From Plasmodium coatneyi (Eukaryota > Apicomplexa > Aconoidasida > Haemosporida > Plasmodiidae), in assembly GCF_001680005.1 (NCBI RefSeq), contig NC_033565.1, forward strand, positions 1,469,501 through 1,533,500: a stretch of 64,000 nt of DNA. The letters run 5' to 3'. The translations under genes were made by a program, and so were the position numbers. Position 1 is the first letter of the stretch. Every line of letters starts with the position of its first letter. Shown piece after piece: positions 47,017-59,800 of the stretch. The notes beneath the pieces are model-generated. The model saw nothing but the letters and a program-made list of their open reading frames with translations. It was not told where the DNA came from and made no database searches.

Positions 47017-48115
47017 ATGGACGAGAATAAAAAGGTGTTCTACAGCTACGTTGACAACATGCACAGGAAAAACGAGGAGATACACAAAATAATGGACATG
47101 AAGGAGAAAATCAAAAAGGAGGAGCAAAAAAAAATAGAGGAGTCCCAGAGAATTATCAAAAATAACCAAGCTTCTATAGACACCGTTGACGATACACACA
47201 AAGCTAAGGAGCTGACTTGTTTAAATTTAAAAAAGGAAATATCCATCCAGAAAAGGAAGTTGCAAAATTTGAACACCCTCTTGGGAGAATTGCCCGATGT
47301 TATCCAGGGGGAGGAGGAAAAATACTGCGAATTTAAGTATTCCTTAAAATGTTGAAAAGGGGCTGTACATGTATGCCCCTTCCCGTTGTTGACTTTCCGC
47401 ATGGTGATCGTTTTTCCTATGCTGCACCTATTGGTATGCACATGTTGTAGAAATTTTCCCTTTTTTTCTTCACCCTTGGAAGGAAAAAGTCCCGCAAGGA
47501 GATAGACAAACTGATGAAGACTCTGGAGTCGCCACTTCACACCAGCAGCGCCGATGACGTTTGGGACAAAATAAAGGAATGTCAATCCAACACCGATCAG
47601 TTAAATAGTGCAATATACGAGGCGCATGGCGAATTGGCACTGTTGAAAACGGAGTATAATAGTTCCAAGGAGAAATTCAAAGTGAAAATGATTTATCATT
47701 TTTTTTCCCCCCCTGCAATTTCCACCTTGCTGCTTAGCAGGAATAGCATTTCCTGCATACGGTCGATCTTCTCCACCACCTGTTTCACCAAACGCTCGCT
47801 GTCTCCACAGGACCTAGTCGAAGTAGAGCGGAACAAGAATAAGAAGCTAAGAAAGATATCAGCCACACTGCAGGTAGGTTTATCTCTCCCTGAATGGAAG
47901 TATAAACCAAACACACTGCTCTGTTAACACAGGTGCTACCGCACGTATTACCACACAGTGCATGGGCCCCACTAATCCAATCACTGCACATCCCTTTTTT
48001 ATTAAAAAAAAAAATGCAGTTCATTCAAAATTTAAAAAAAGGCACAAATGGAAAAGCAAACGACGAAGGAGATTTAAAAAAAAAGTTGGAAGAAATAAAC
48101 GACTTGTACAGATAA
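47017..48115 (+). CDS. Small coiled-coil protein, 4 exons, function unknown
   Basis: Exons 47017-47336, 47483-47681, 47811-47873 and 48020-48115 join in phase (GT-AG) to give 225 residues. The product is mostly charged coiled coil: MDENKKVFYSYVDNMHRKNE, a Lys/Glu helix around residues 28-50, LKKEISIQKRKLQNLNTLLG near 75-95, then KSRKEIDKLMKTLES, DLVEVERNKNKKLRKISATLQ and a C-terminal LKKKLEEINDLYR. There is no signal peptide, membrane segment or known domain. Length and layout would suit a structural or kinetochore/cytoskeleton subunit, but nothing in the sequence proves this. The last acceptor (ATGCAG after an A run) and the exon 1 donor (GTATTC) are the weakest junctions; both keep the frame. 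The gene converges on the second helicase with only 33 bases between stop codons. Confidence 0.75.
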
Positions 48116-48148
48116 CTTTGTATGACTTCTTCACCCCTTAAGTGAATG

Positions 48149-49972
48149 TTACGTAGAACTTTGGGGATTCTGCCCCGCTGTCCCTTCCCCCTGCTTTGAT
48201 TTTTTTAAGTCCCTTTTATAATTCTTTCGCAAAGACCTTTTCCTGCTAAAAATGTCTTCAAATTTGACGTTTTTTTTGTGAAGCTGGTAAATTTTTTTCG
48301 TTACCAAGTTGTCCGGGTCATTAAAAAGGTATATGTCTCCTGTGCTGGCTCCCCTGGAGATTCTTCCGTTTCTGAGGGGTGGTGGGGGCAGCCCAGAAAG
48401 GAAACCATGCACATGAAAGGAGGAAAACAAATGCAATAGAAAAACAAATGCAATAGAAAAACAAATGCATATGAAAAGTAGAAAGAAAAAGTGCATTCCA
48501 GTGCAGTTGTACATGGCGTGTCCGCCTGTTCCAAGTGACAAGGGGTCTTTTCTTTCCTCCTGCTTACCTATGCGTGTAAACCACAATGTTGGTGGGCGCG
48601 TCCAAGTGAAACAGGTGCGTAATTCCCTTGATGTCCACCCCTCTGTGAATAATATCGGTGGTCACGAGAATGCACCTCTCTGAGTTCTTGAACATATCAA
48701 GAATGGCAAACTGGTCTTCCTTCTTTAAAGATGAATTGAAAAGGTAGATGTCCTCAAAAAGGGAGCTCAACTGACTAAATGCGTTATTGCAGCTGGTAAG
48801 TGTATTGCAAAAGATGAGAGCTTTTTTGTAATTTTCCTTCGACATGATTCTTTTTATGGCTTTTATTTTTTCACTAACAGTGTAGGTGGGCAGATTTACA
48901 AAGTGGTAGTTCACAAGGGGGTGTACATTGTGCAGGTAGTTGGTCTTTATCAAAACGGCGTTTGTTACATATTTGTTGATGTTTTGGTACACGGACTTTT
49001 TTCCCTTATTGGATAGGGTAGAGGAAGTTACTATGGAGATGTATTTCGTGTTTGCTAATTTGCTCATTTGTTCGTAAAGCGCTTTGATGTGTTTCACAAA
49101 AGGGTCTTCGAACATGACGTCCACTTCGTCCATTATGAGAAAATCTAGGTTTTTTAGAAAGGGAGTTACTGCGTCTACGTTTTCCTTCATGTAGGTGGCG
49201 AACTTCACGGGAGAGGTGATCAGAATGAGGCTTCCGTTTGGGTTGAGGTTCACGGGGGTTAGTGGGGTATTGTTCAGGGTGGTGCTTTTCACCTTGACGT
49301 TTCTGCGTGGAGGGAGAAGCGTGTGGTAAGTCACTTTATTGGGGTACTTTTGTTTTGCTGGGCGAAGTCCCTTTTAGGGAGACGCCGTTATGCTCACCTG
49401 GAGAGGCGTCGAACGATTTGGAAGCACTGCCTAGTGAGCAATCCGCTATACTGAAAAATCAAGACGAAGACTCTGTTGTTGCTGTTGGATTGCTTCAAGA
49501 TGTGATTCAAAACGAAAATGATGTAAGACAAAGTTTTGCCAATCCCATTTTCAGCACCGATGATAATATTTCGCAGCATGGGGAAGTACTTATTATAATA
49601 TTGTAACAGGTCGAACTGAATGAGTGACGGGACGGTAATGTTATTTTTTTTCAACTCTTCAACTAGGGTTGGGTGGACAAGTAGTTTGGAAAACGTTTGG
49701 TCCTTCTTAAAAAAACATGTCCCTCCATTTTGGCCATCTACTTTTTCATTTTTGCATAGAAAGTGTTCCACCCTTTGGGGGTGCTGACTGTTGTAATGTC
49801 TCTGCGAATTCCTAGAAAGAATAATTTGTTCCTCCCCTGAATTCACATTTCGAAGAGTGCCTTTTCGAGATAGAAATGAAGTTGAGGCTACTTTGCTGAT
49901 GTGGAAGGTACTTACTAAATTGAGCAAAATGGGGGGCAAAAAAAAAACAATTACAGAAGGCGCAAAAAACAT
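48149..49972 (-). CDS. Divergent DEAD-like (DEVD) RNA helicase with hydrophobic leader, 3 exons
   Basis: Exons 49972-49398, 49302-48568 and 48371-48149 join in phase to give 510 residues. Helicase motifs are recognisable but eroded: AENGIGKT (motif I), a degenerate Ia, TSPVKF in place of TPGR, DEVD (II), TSST for SAT (III), ALIFCNT (IV), LVTTDIIHRGVDI (V), and HRNGRISRG (VI), which is split by the last intron. The first exon begins with a signal-peptide-like stretch, SVIVFFLPPILLNLVS, then a Ser/Arg/Lys/Asn-rich segment with few acids, so import into the apicoplast (or mitochondrion) is plausible. The C-terminus is Lys/Arg-rich. DEAD-box helicases remodel RNA or RNPs using ATP; the retained motif I and DExD core suggests activity, while weak Ia/Ib motifs suggest altered RNA binding. 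It lies about 3 kb from the other helicase but is not a close copy of it. Confidence 0.82.
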
Positions 49973-51595
49973 AATAATTCTTGGCTCTTAATATTTTTCT
50001 CTTCAATTTTGTCCCTAAATTCCAGCAAGATGTAAAAGAAAAAAAAAAGCACACAGAAGAAGTGAAGCGAGACGTAGAGTGACAGGAAGAAGGACAGAAG
50101 CAGCAGGCAGAGGTAGAGGGTGAAAAAGCAAAGGAAGAATATATACATAAAAACGACGCTGGGGGGCAACATCATATGGGGGGTGGGCGCGGCGGATAAG
50201 TGGGCATTACACGTGCATGGAAGCAATCGCGCATTAACGTAATCAGATACGAATGAAAACACGTATTAACGTAATCACAAATGAACGAAAGCACATATGT
50301 GTGTATGGCGTGGGAAGAGCTATTATTGGGGGAGACAGAGGTAATCCAATCACGGGATACTCTGTCCCCCTTCTAGCACTGCAAGGGGCGCACGTTAGCC
50401 TTTGCGAAGCAGTTGTGTGACTTGTCGGAGTTGCAACAACTGGTTTATGACAGGTGGACACTTCGACGTGTGTAACGCGGGGAGACGAAAAAAAGGAGTG
50501 CCTTCACAAGTGACTGAGCGTGACGTTCATTCCGCGTTGGTGAAAAGCGCCAAGGGGGGGGTGTTTTGTGAATACACTGGACAGATGCGCGAACGGGGCA
50601 AATGCGGGCAATTGACAGGGGAAAGAGAGGCAAAAATGGGAAGAAGTGGAGCTGTAAAAAAGGGCAAAACAAGTGGAACAGGGAAAGTGCAAAGAAACGT
50701 GGCAAACATGTTTTGTCTGAATTCCCCCCAACGGTGGAAAAAAAAAAATTCTACGCGTGTGCACAAAAATTGCGAAGGAGAAAAAAGCAATGTGTGGTGC
50801 ACATAGGGAGGGGGTGGGGGAAGAAATATGTTTTCCCTAATTTGTCTGCTAATTCTGCACGCGCACCTGATTTGTTCATTTCTTCACGAGCGGATTATTG
50901 GTAAAGTCCTTTCGTCCTGTGGACAGAACATTGTTCGTGCTGAGGGGTTAACGGGTTGACCGGTTGGGTTAAACGGGTCAGGTATAGTTGCGCTTCGTTT
51001 GTGGGGCGGCAAAAACACGCAGAACTGGTCTTGGCACTCTCACGAAACGGAAAGGTGGAACGAAAAAATGCCGACTCATAGCACAGTGTCTATATGAGGT
51101 ATTGGGCGTACGCGCGAACCTCTGCGGGAGTTGTATCTCCTCAAATTAGAGCAAACGAAAATGGAACGAAGCGGAGCGAAGTGAAACTATGCAAAATGTA
51201 GCAGACAAAGGAAAGTTCCCACGTGGCGCAAAACTCACCTTCATAAGGGGAGAATTACACATGTCATCACTGCAAAAAAGTTGTTGCCCTTCCAGCAACA
51301 CAAAAAAAAAAAAAAAAAATCCGCAATTTTGAAACAGTCCGATCTAAGAAGTGACCCAAATAAAAACGGAAGAATCGCAAATGAAAAGAAAAAACGGCGT
51401 TATTGAGGCCTCTTTCTTTTTTCTCTGCCTTTTTAAAAGAACATTGTCATGGAGAAGGGTTCATTGTGTAATATTCGCAATTTTTTTTTTTTTTTTTCCT
51501 CGTCACGTTAATCGCGGGATATAAGAAAGATTATTTTGCCTTCCCTTTTTTGGTATAATTTTTTGGGAGAGGAAAATAGGTGAGAAGAAACCACT

Positions 51596-51631
<36 letters not shown>

Positions 51632-51871
51632 CAATGCGCCTAATGGGCAATTTAGAAGAATTATAAAGAAGGCAAAAAAATGCGAGCAGAGGAGCTAAAT
51701 GGCTGTGAAAAAGGCACCAACAGGGGAACGCGCGCACTGAGAGACGGAATCCTGCAGGGCGACAAATTCCCACATGAACGACCATCGGTGGAGTAGTAAC
51801 CCGCGTAAACGAACAAAATGTGAAAAGGCACAAACACAAATTTGGATAGACGTAACAGCGCGCAAAAGAAC
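49973..51871. promoter_or_regulatory. Divergent promoter region, DEVD helicase / AN1 protein
   Basis: About 1.9 kb between head-to-head starts. It contains A/T runs, including T35 at 51597-51631 and an A18-type run near 51302-51319, and several overlapping ORFs of 60-130 codons on both strands without family similarity. No RNA gene was recognised. Confidence 0.45.
51597..51631. repeat. T35 homopolymer
   Basis: Thirty-five T located about 240 bases upstream of the AN1 gene start; probably part of its promoter or 5' UTR. Confidence 0.9.
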
Positions 51872-53120
51872 ATGGCGTACTTCTCCGACTTTACGAGAAA
51901 GTGCGATCTGGACGGATGTAGGTACCATGACTTTCTCCCCTTTAAATGTGAATACTGCGGTTTAAGTGTACAAAAAAAAAAAAAAAAAAAATTTTTAAAT
52001 GTCTGCGCTGTGAAACGTGTGACTGATGGACGAAACGTAGTAACCATGTTCTGCGTTGGAACGAAGACATGATGAGCCATTTGTGTGTGTCCCCGGCGAA
52101 AAGGCACTTGCACACTGATGAGGCATCGTATTAGCTCGTCCACATGTGAGCACCTCGTCTTTCCAGCAGCACGTTAATAAACATGCTATCCTTTTTTTCT
52201 TCTTTTTCCCCCTTTGTTAGTTTTGCGAATTGCACAGAAAGATTCAAGACCACTCCTGCGCCAAGTCCAAGGCAGCAGATTTAAAACGAGTCGTTCTGTG
52301 CAACCACTGCAATGGGGTTCTCCCAGACGTAAGTTAACAGAGCGGCACCCTGCGGTGGCACATATGACATAACACGTGGGTGTATGCCTACCTACACCAT
52401 TTTCGCACCACCACCAGATACACTCAATTGTACGCACCATACCCAAACGCCCAATTCGCTTTCATAATTGCAGAAAGACGAGGAAATAAAAAATCACGTA
52501 AGTCACAAGTGCACCTTTAAGAAGAAGAAGAAGTCCCTGGTGATGTGCGGCAAGAAGGGCTGCAAAACGGTGAGGAGGAGAGGCAAGCCCAGTTGAGAAG
52601 TGGCCAAAATCAAAGATAAAACGGGCGTTAAAAGATTAACCAAATGGAGCAACCACGTTGTGCGCCCTTAGAAGAACCCCATTTGAGTGAACACACGTGT
52701 ACTTCGCACAACTTAAGGGTACTCACACACATACGAACAATGGAACACATTTTATTTTTCTACCCTCCTCTCCCGGAATAACCTCCAAACTTGTCAGGTC
52801 CTGAACGGCATCAACAATTACACCTGCAAGAAATGCAAAAGGATGTTTTGCCTGTCCCACCGCTACTTCGACACGCACGGGTGTGTAAAGGAGAACTCCG
52901 AGAAGAGCTTTTTCGAAAGTGAGTAAATTGGGTTAACAAAAAAGTGTGTCCATCCGTTTGACCATTCTGCATATCTCTGTGTGTGTTTGTCCACTCGGTT
53001 GCTGTGTGGCTTAGCACATTCATTCATTTATTCATTCATTTTTTTTTTTTTTTTTTTTTTTTTTGAAATAGAGTATTTGTTTTTTTTATAGGTGTCCGAA
53101 AAAGTAGGGTGGCCCGCTAA
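51872..53120 (+). CDS. AN1-type zinc-finger protein (ZFAND2-like), 5 exons
   Basis: Exons 51872-51967, 52221-52328, 52474-52569, 52798-52918 and 53092-53120 join in phase, about 149 residues. The first AN1 finger reads CDLDGCRYHDFLPFKCEYCG, FCELHRKIQDHSC, AKSK; the second begins LVMCGKKGCKT and continues YTCKKCKRMFCLSHRYFDTHGC. The C-x2-C-x3-F-C-x2-H-R-x4-H-x-C spacing is the AN1 hallmark, and two fingers without an A20 domain match ZFAND2A/B. Those proteins link Cdc48/p97, proteasome and stress-linked quality control at the ER. The exon 1/exon 2 junction falls inside the first finger, so exon 1 alone would give a broken finger. The end is ambiguous: reading on through the exon 4 donor gives Ser-Glu-stop at 52926, while splicing the strong GTGAGT to a T-rich acceptor at 53091 adds SVRKSRVAR. 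Confidence 0.85.
53039..53064. repeat. T26 homopolymer after CATT repeats
   Basis: A T26 run follows a short CATT/TATT tandem tract and lies in the proposed last intron of the AN1 gene, upstream of its acceptor. Confidence 0.85.
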
Positions 53121-53839
53121 TGTGAATGAGCCCAAGTGGAAAGGCGAATGGACCACGTGGGGTTTTTCGTTTGGTCCGACTGACCCATGTGTACATAAGT
53201 GGGACTGCCATCCAAGTGAAAGCGTGTTGTGTGTTGTCACATTTCGTAAAATTATAATTTTCTCAAAACTTGGCAAAGGGATACTCAGTGAAGGGACTCC
53301 CTCTTGCCGCACCACGTTTTGTTCACCGTGCGTTTGTTCAAATGGCCATTTGTTTGTTAGCCCGTTCGTGCGTGTAACGTCATGTGTGTATAGTCATGTG
53401 TGGCGTGGCCAATCTTCTATTTGCCCAAACATTTGTCGAGCATATTTTCTCCCCATTCGCACCATGCGGAGTTTGTTTTTTTCAACAACGTAGTTCATCA
53501 TCTTTTGCTGTTAATATGAGTTGACCTGCCTCATGTCAGCTTATTAATTGAATTACAATTAATGGATGAAGGGAGAATGGGCGTGGCGAAAGTGTGATGG
53601 CGAAACGGTTCGAAATGCCAGCTGGGGAAATTCCCCCCCAATTGGATAAGGTTTCAAATAAAAAAAAGGAAACAAGGTAAAGACAACATAATCATAGTGC
53701 AAGCACACAATGCTAACACAGAAAAGGGAGGAGATTCAAAACGTCGGTCAACACAAAGTTGTTTACCCGTGCGTTGGAAAAGAAGATGGTCATGGGGTGA
53801 ATGTTAATGATGCGTGTTATGGTGACGCACCGGGGAAGG
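53121..53839. other. Convergent intergenic region, AN1 protein / P-type ATPase
   Basis: About 0.72 kb between converging genes, presumably both 3' UTRs. No gene, RNA or repeat of note. Confidence 0.5.
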
Positions 53840-56800
53840 CTAAACGGGTACCTTCCTATTTTGGAAGTTGAAGAACCGCCTGACCATGTTGTACAGCGGT
53901 TCGCACAAAACGTATTTGGATATGCAAATGTTGACAGCTATGTTAAGGAGATTTAAAAAAAGGAACTTGACTTTGTGGCCTGTGGTAAGGATGTTGTTTC
54001 CGTTTGGGCCGTAGAAACTTAGGCCGCTGGCTGAGTAGGAGAATAGGTCTAGAATTTTGAATTTGGTTGCTCTGGAAACTTCGTCGTTGCAGTTCATTCG
54101 GAAGAGGCACGTGAGTCGGTTTGGCCCTCCGACGGTCAGGTAGAACAGGAAGCTGTTGATGAGGCAGTAGTACCTGCGAGGGGGGGAAGGAAACAGTTAG
54201 GTGGGATCGGTGAGGAGGTGGACACTAATCGAAGGAGCAGTGCTAGACATGCATCGCTTAGCATATCGATTAGCATATCGATTAGTATATCGCTTAGCAG
54301 ATCTCTTGTTGCACCGCTTGTGCGCATACTCACCCCATGAATGTATAGTTGGAGAAGATGGACTTGCGGTACTTGCCGCCGAAGGTGAAGATAAAGGCGC
54401 TATTCACAATTTGGAAGCAGAACCACACGCAGGCCAAAAAGCTCTCGTAGTTGTCGCTCATGAGCCACCAAGAAGACTTGGGAGCAGAGCTGTTCATTTC
54501 ATACGACGATGGTAATTCATACACATAAAAAAACTGCAGCATAATTATATATAGAAAAAAAAAGTTAACAATCAAATTGGACAGTAAAGAAATGATAGTC
54601 TGAGCACCAATGATACTTGAGGTGGGAGTCTGCGTCTTTAATTTCCTAGCTGGTCTGGAAAGGGTCATGGATTTTGCTAACAAAAGTAGGATCACATTGT
54701 CGAAGAAGAGGTAGCCATATTCAGACATAACTGCATGAGCATTCATAAAAAGAACAATCTTTACAACGGAAATCATGAACCCGTAAAGTAGCATATACTT
54801 GTAGCAGTTAATGGAAGTGACTAGACAAGCTCGACCTTCTCTCAAGACATCAATGACGCTTTTTATATTTTCATTTTTGCTACTAAATGGGGATACCACT
54901 GAAGTGTCGGCATCTGATAAGGCTAACCCTGCATGAGAAATTTTCAAAGCTCCGCAGTCGTTACTTCCATCTCCACACATGCCAGAGATGTAGTCATATT
55001 TTATGAAATCCTTGATGACCTCCATTTTGTTATTTGGAGTTAGTCTGGAGAAAATCCGTACACGTAGAAGAAAGTTTTTATATCCTTCCGACTTTTCAAC
55101 GTTACGGTAGGAAGTTATGTCTTCCTCTTCATTGGACATATGAAATATTGTGTGCCTTATGTAGGTGTATGCTTCACCCGTTAGGATAATTTCTTTGTAG
55201 ATATTTCCAAAGAGCACTTCTTCTGAATTAACTTTCTTATCATTTTGTATGTTCACGAATACGAGATCGGAGGAGGCTTCTTGCATGTACCCGTAGATAA
55301 TAACATTTTCGGTTCGCTGTTCGTTTTGCTCGTAAGTGTAGTAAGAGTTTTTGCTGTGCGGCGGGTTCATTTGGCTGACTGCTTCGAGGAAGGGTGCCTC
55401 ACTCGCCCGATCGGCCTTGTATTCTTCCACGCTGTTGTAACTATTTCCGTCGGAGGGGGGATGTCCGTTTGGCCTGCCCCCCTGTGGAGACTTCTCTCCC
55501 CGGTGGATCAGTGCCGTGGTTTCGCCTGCCGTGTACTCCTCATCCATATCACGGTAGATCTTGGAGGATGTCCCCCTGGGGAGGTGGTTACTGTGGGGGG
55601 TTCTTACTTGCTCCCCTTTGTCTTGCGTTCGCCCTGTAGGGGGAGCTTCGTTCCTTCCCCTTTGCCTGGACCCATCAGCACCCTCACCCTGCGGCGCGTA
55701 CAAATCGGCTTCGTATTCCCTCTTCCGATTAGACGAATGGGCGAAGTTGTTGGCTGCTCTCCCGGGGATACTTTCTTCGTCGCCCCGTCCCATTTGTGCA
55801 TTCGATTTGATAAAATTTTCAAATGACAAAAATTTCGTCTCAGTAGAGAGGAAGAGATTTTCTCGTTCGTTTAGTATCCTCTCCGCTGAGTTGGAGCTGG
55901 TGTTCGTATTCGAATTCATATTGATGGAAAGGAAGGACTCGTAAAAATTAATACTATTGAAGAGACCAATTTTATTCCCCACGTAGAGGCAGTTGTATGC
56001 ATTATCGCCAGTAAGAATGACTGGTCTAATGGAAGAGCTCTTCAATGTTTGAACAACCAACTCGGCATCCTTCTTGATGTAATTGCTAAACATGATAAGC
56101 GATAGGAAGCTCATATCCTTTTCTAACTCTTCTCTTGGTAGCTGTAATATTTCCTCAAAGGATATACCACATATGATTCTAAAAGCTAGCCCAATTACGT
56201 AGAACCCGTTTTTACTATATTCTTGTTCTTTCTTTTTAAAAAATTGTATTTCTTCATTTTTGATGCATTTTTTGTAAATTTTGTCAAAAGATCCTTTTGA
56301 AAAAACGACAAAAATTTTCTCCCCCAAGTCAAAGTACCCATAAGCTAGGGTAGTTGATATTTTCGTAAAGTAATCAAATTCGAATGTCTTTAAAATGTCG
56401 AAATATTTATACGTGTAATTAATTTTTAGGGAAACCTTTTTCACGTTCATATTGTGTTTGTTAATGTAGTTACTTATTTTCATTTCGGTCGCTTCGAATA
56501 ATCTTTTATCTATTTCGTGTCCATATACATCGTTGGTAATTGTATCGGTGTACACACAGGCGCATCCCGCAAGGGCATACACTAGTAGGTGATAACTTGG
56601 AGGGGTATTTTTCAGAGTGGCTTTATTTGCCCACATCAGTTTGCTATTGTAAAGGAGTGACGTGACAGAATTCATGGACGAGTTGGACTCATTGAAGTGG
56701 CAGCTCCTCATCGGAGGTTCTTCTTCTGTCTGCTCTGCCTCCTCCTCGGCAGACTTTTGACTAACATTTTCGCGTCCCACAATGGGGGTATTTTCTTTCT

Positions 56801-59800
56801 CCTTCTTGGCCCTTTTTTGGCATTCATCTGTGTCCATATCGATGGAAATGCTATTCTCCTCCAGGGGAAGTTGTTCCACCACTTCGCGCTGAAATGGTTC
56901 TTCATCGAGGTTTTCCTTCTCACCATTTGGCAAAGTTGAAAGGTTAGCCCCGTCGACATGGTCTCCCTGATTGGGATTCCCTCCCTGTTGCTCTTCTCCC
57001 TCAGGGGAAATTTCCTTGTCCTGATTTTCGAGGTTTTTATTCTCATCCGTTTCGTCGTAGCTTTGGAAGACATCTCCGCTGGAGGGTTGGCTGGCGTCCT
57101 CCCCGTCGGGGGGTTCCCTCACGCGGTTCTGGTCGTCAGTGTTTACTCCCATTTGGTCTACAACGAAGCTGCTTTCTCCTACAATGAAGTTGCTTTCTCC
57201 TACAATGAAGTTGCTTTCTCCTACAATGAAGTTGCTTTCTCCTGCAACGAAGTTACTTTCTCCTACAACCAAGTCGCCTTCGTTTTCATTCGCGCTGCTG
57301 GCGGCTTGGACCAAATCGGCCACTACGGGAAAAACTTCCTCGTCGATGCTCGAGTAAACGGAGCGCACGGACGCACCACCCACGTGGTCTTCCCCGTTTG
57401 TGTGGTCTACCTTGTCCATATGATCCAGAGCTTCTTCTTGGTCTGCCCCGTTTGCGCTTTCCGCCGGTACAACATTTTTATCTCTCTGTGAACCACCGCC
57501 CGAGGAGGAGGCCCCTCCATGGGGGACGCTGCTTTCCACCGGCTGGGCAGACTCCATTCTAGGCAATCCATTCTTCCTAACCGAATTAAAGTTAACTTTA
57601 CTGGAGGAGGGGTAATAACTTTCATACTTCACATCGTACGTATCGTCAGACACGCTCCTGCTATGGTTGTCGAGCCCAGACAGCTGTGCCTTCTGTTCAT
57701 TCAAAACATTATTGCTAAAATGGACACCTGAAAATTCAATTTTGTGCCCCGTCAGTGTGCCCGTTTTGTCGAAAAAAAAGATCCTAATTTTTCCACAGAT
57801 GGGAATCCTCGATGGAGCAATGCACCGGATGTTTTTCTCCTCCTTCAATCTATTGGTTGATATGTTTAACCCCATGTTTAGAACAACGGGGGTCCAGACA
57901 GGTAGTATCTGTGACATTGTCCCGATGGTGTAAAAAATGGAGGTCATGTTAAGTCCCAAGGAACGTATTTGGAAGTACATGCATATGAGAGAAAAGAGAA
58001 TAGTGAAGAGAAAGACGATGGGTAGTTGCGAATCGTATTTAAAGAGGAGTGGATTTGGGAAGAGAACATTCTGCATGTATTTCCCCTTGTAGGTGTATAT
58101 GCTCACACTTATCACCACTGCGTAGATGCTCTCTGTGGAGTTCATCGTGGAAATGACGTCCGTGCCAGAGTATAGAATATTGTTATGATGGAAATTTCGC
58201 TTCGCGTTGTAGTACTTCCCTTTGGTGAATTTTTCATGGTTAGTGTTCCCCGTGAATTGTCCACTCATCGGATTGGCTGCATGGGGGGACGCATTCTTCC
58301 ATTTGGATTTCTTCCCCTTGGAGGTTTCCCCAAAGGGGAAAGAATCACTAGAAGATGAGTATGTCCTATTGTCAAAGGAGTTGAAGGAGCTCAAATTTGA
58401 TACGCATGTTTTTTTCATTGGCCTGGATTCCCCAGTTAGCAAACTTTCATCTACTAAAACTTGACCCGTCAGTAAAAGACAATCACAAGGCATAGTCATC
58501 TTTGAATTTATAATGATCACATCTCCTATGGTTAAATTACTAGAGGGGACATGCTGAACGATTGAATTTCTATAAACAGTCACGAGCGTATTGTTGCTAG
58601 ATTGGATGTTCTCATAAATCTCTTTTTTATTTTTTTCATTTTTCATAATTTTGCTGACAACACTTATGAACGAGATTATTAGCCAAATGAGAGAAGTTAT
58701 CACCTCCTTCCAGAAGAAATTTTTGTACGTTATGAATAGCTGGAACATGTAGATGCCATCTAACAGCTCTCTTTTTATGCTTTTAAAAAAGGAGCAAAAT
58801 TCGAGGTGTATATTGTTGTAACCGTAGTCATTTAGGTTGTTAATAATTTCGCTGTTGTTTAGTCCTCCTTTTTTTAGTAGGTAGTTGAAGTCGAGACTTT
58901 GCACTTTTTCCTCAATGGTGTGTGCGATGTTGTGGAATGCGTCCTTCTCTTCGTTGTATACGTACTTCATGCTTCTGAAGAAGAAGTAGCGCAAGTTCTT
59001 TTCGTTTGTCTGCACTTTAATCTTGTGCACTGTCAGGGGTGGGCAGGAGGCACCCGCCTTAGTCTTCACAGGGGATTCTGCTTTGCCGAGCGCCTTTCCT
59101 GCTATTTTGTTGGCCCCCTTTTCGTGGTGACCCAACGAATGTCCCTTCCTCGTGTGCCCACTTAACAAACGCGTGTCTTCCAAAATGTCTTCATATTTTA
59201 TATGGTGACTATCCTTTTGTCCTCCCCCAAGAGGGTGGGATCTCCCCTCCTCACTGTTTCCTGAGCGCGTACTTCCAAATTCTGCTTCCCCCCCGATGAA
59301 GCTCCATTTGGCAAATTCTAAAAAGAGTGCACGCTTTATCGCCCCCTGGTAGCTCAAATACACATTTGCATAATGTCGGAAGCGTCTTCCCAACGTGTGA
59401 TACCATCTGTTAGCCCAGCTAAAGGCATGGAAGAAACTTCGCCTAAGGGAAGTTTTACACGTGTTGGCGTACTCATCGCTTTTCGTGTATATCAACACAT
59501 AATCACTTTCCTTCAGAAGGGCGGGTTTCAAAAAAAAGCTGTGCAGATGTTTCCTCACAGTTAAAATGCCATACGTAATGGAAAAACAGAGGAGGAGAAA
59601 AATGAAGAAAATAAAGGCTCGATCATTCCACAAAACTTCAGCCCCCTCGTGTATGCAATACTCATTTGCAATTAAGAAGACGATAATGATATGGGTACAT
59701 ACGTACAGGAAAATGGAAGCATTCTTCAGTGCAAACCCGACAAAGTTATTTTGGTATCCTTCTTGTCGCACTACAATGTCATCCGAGTCGTCCTCCTCGC

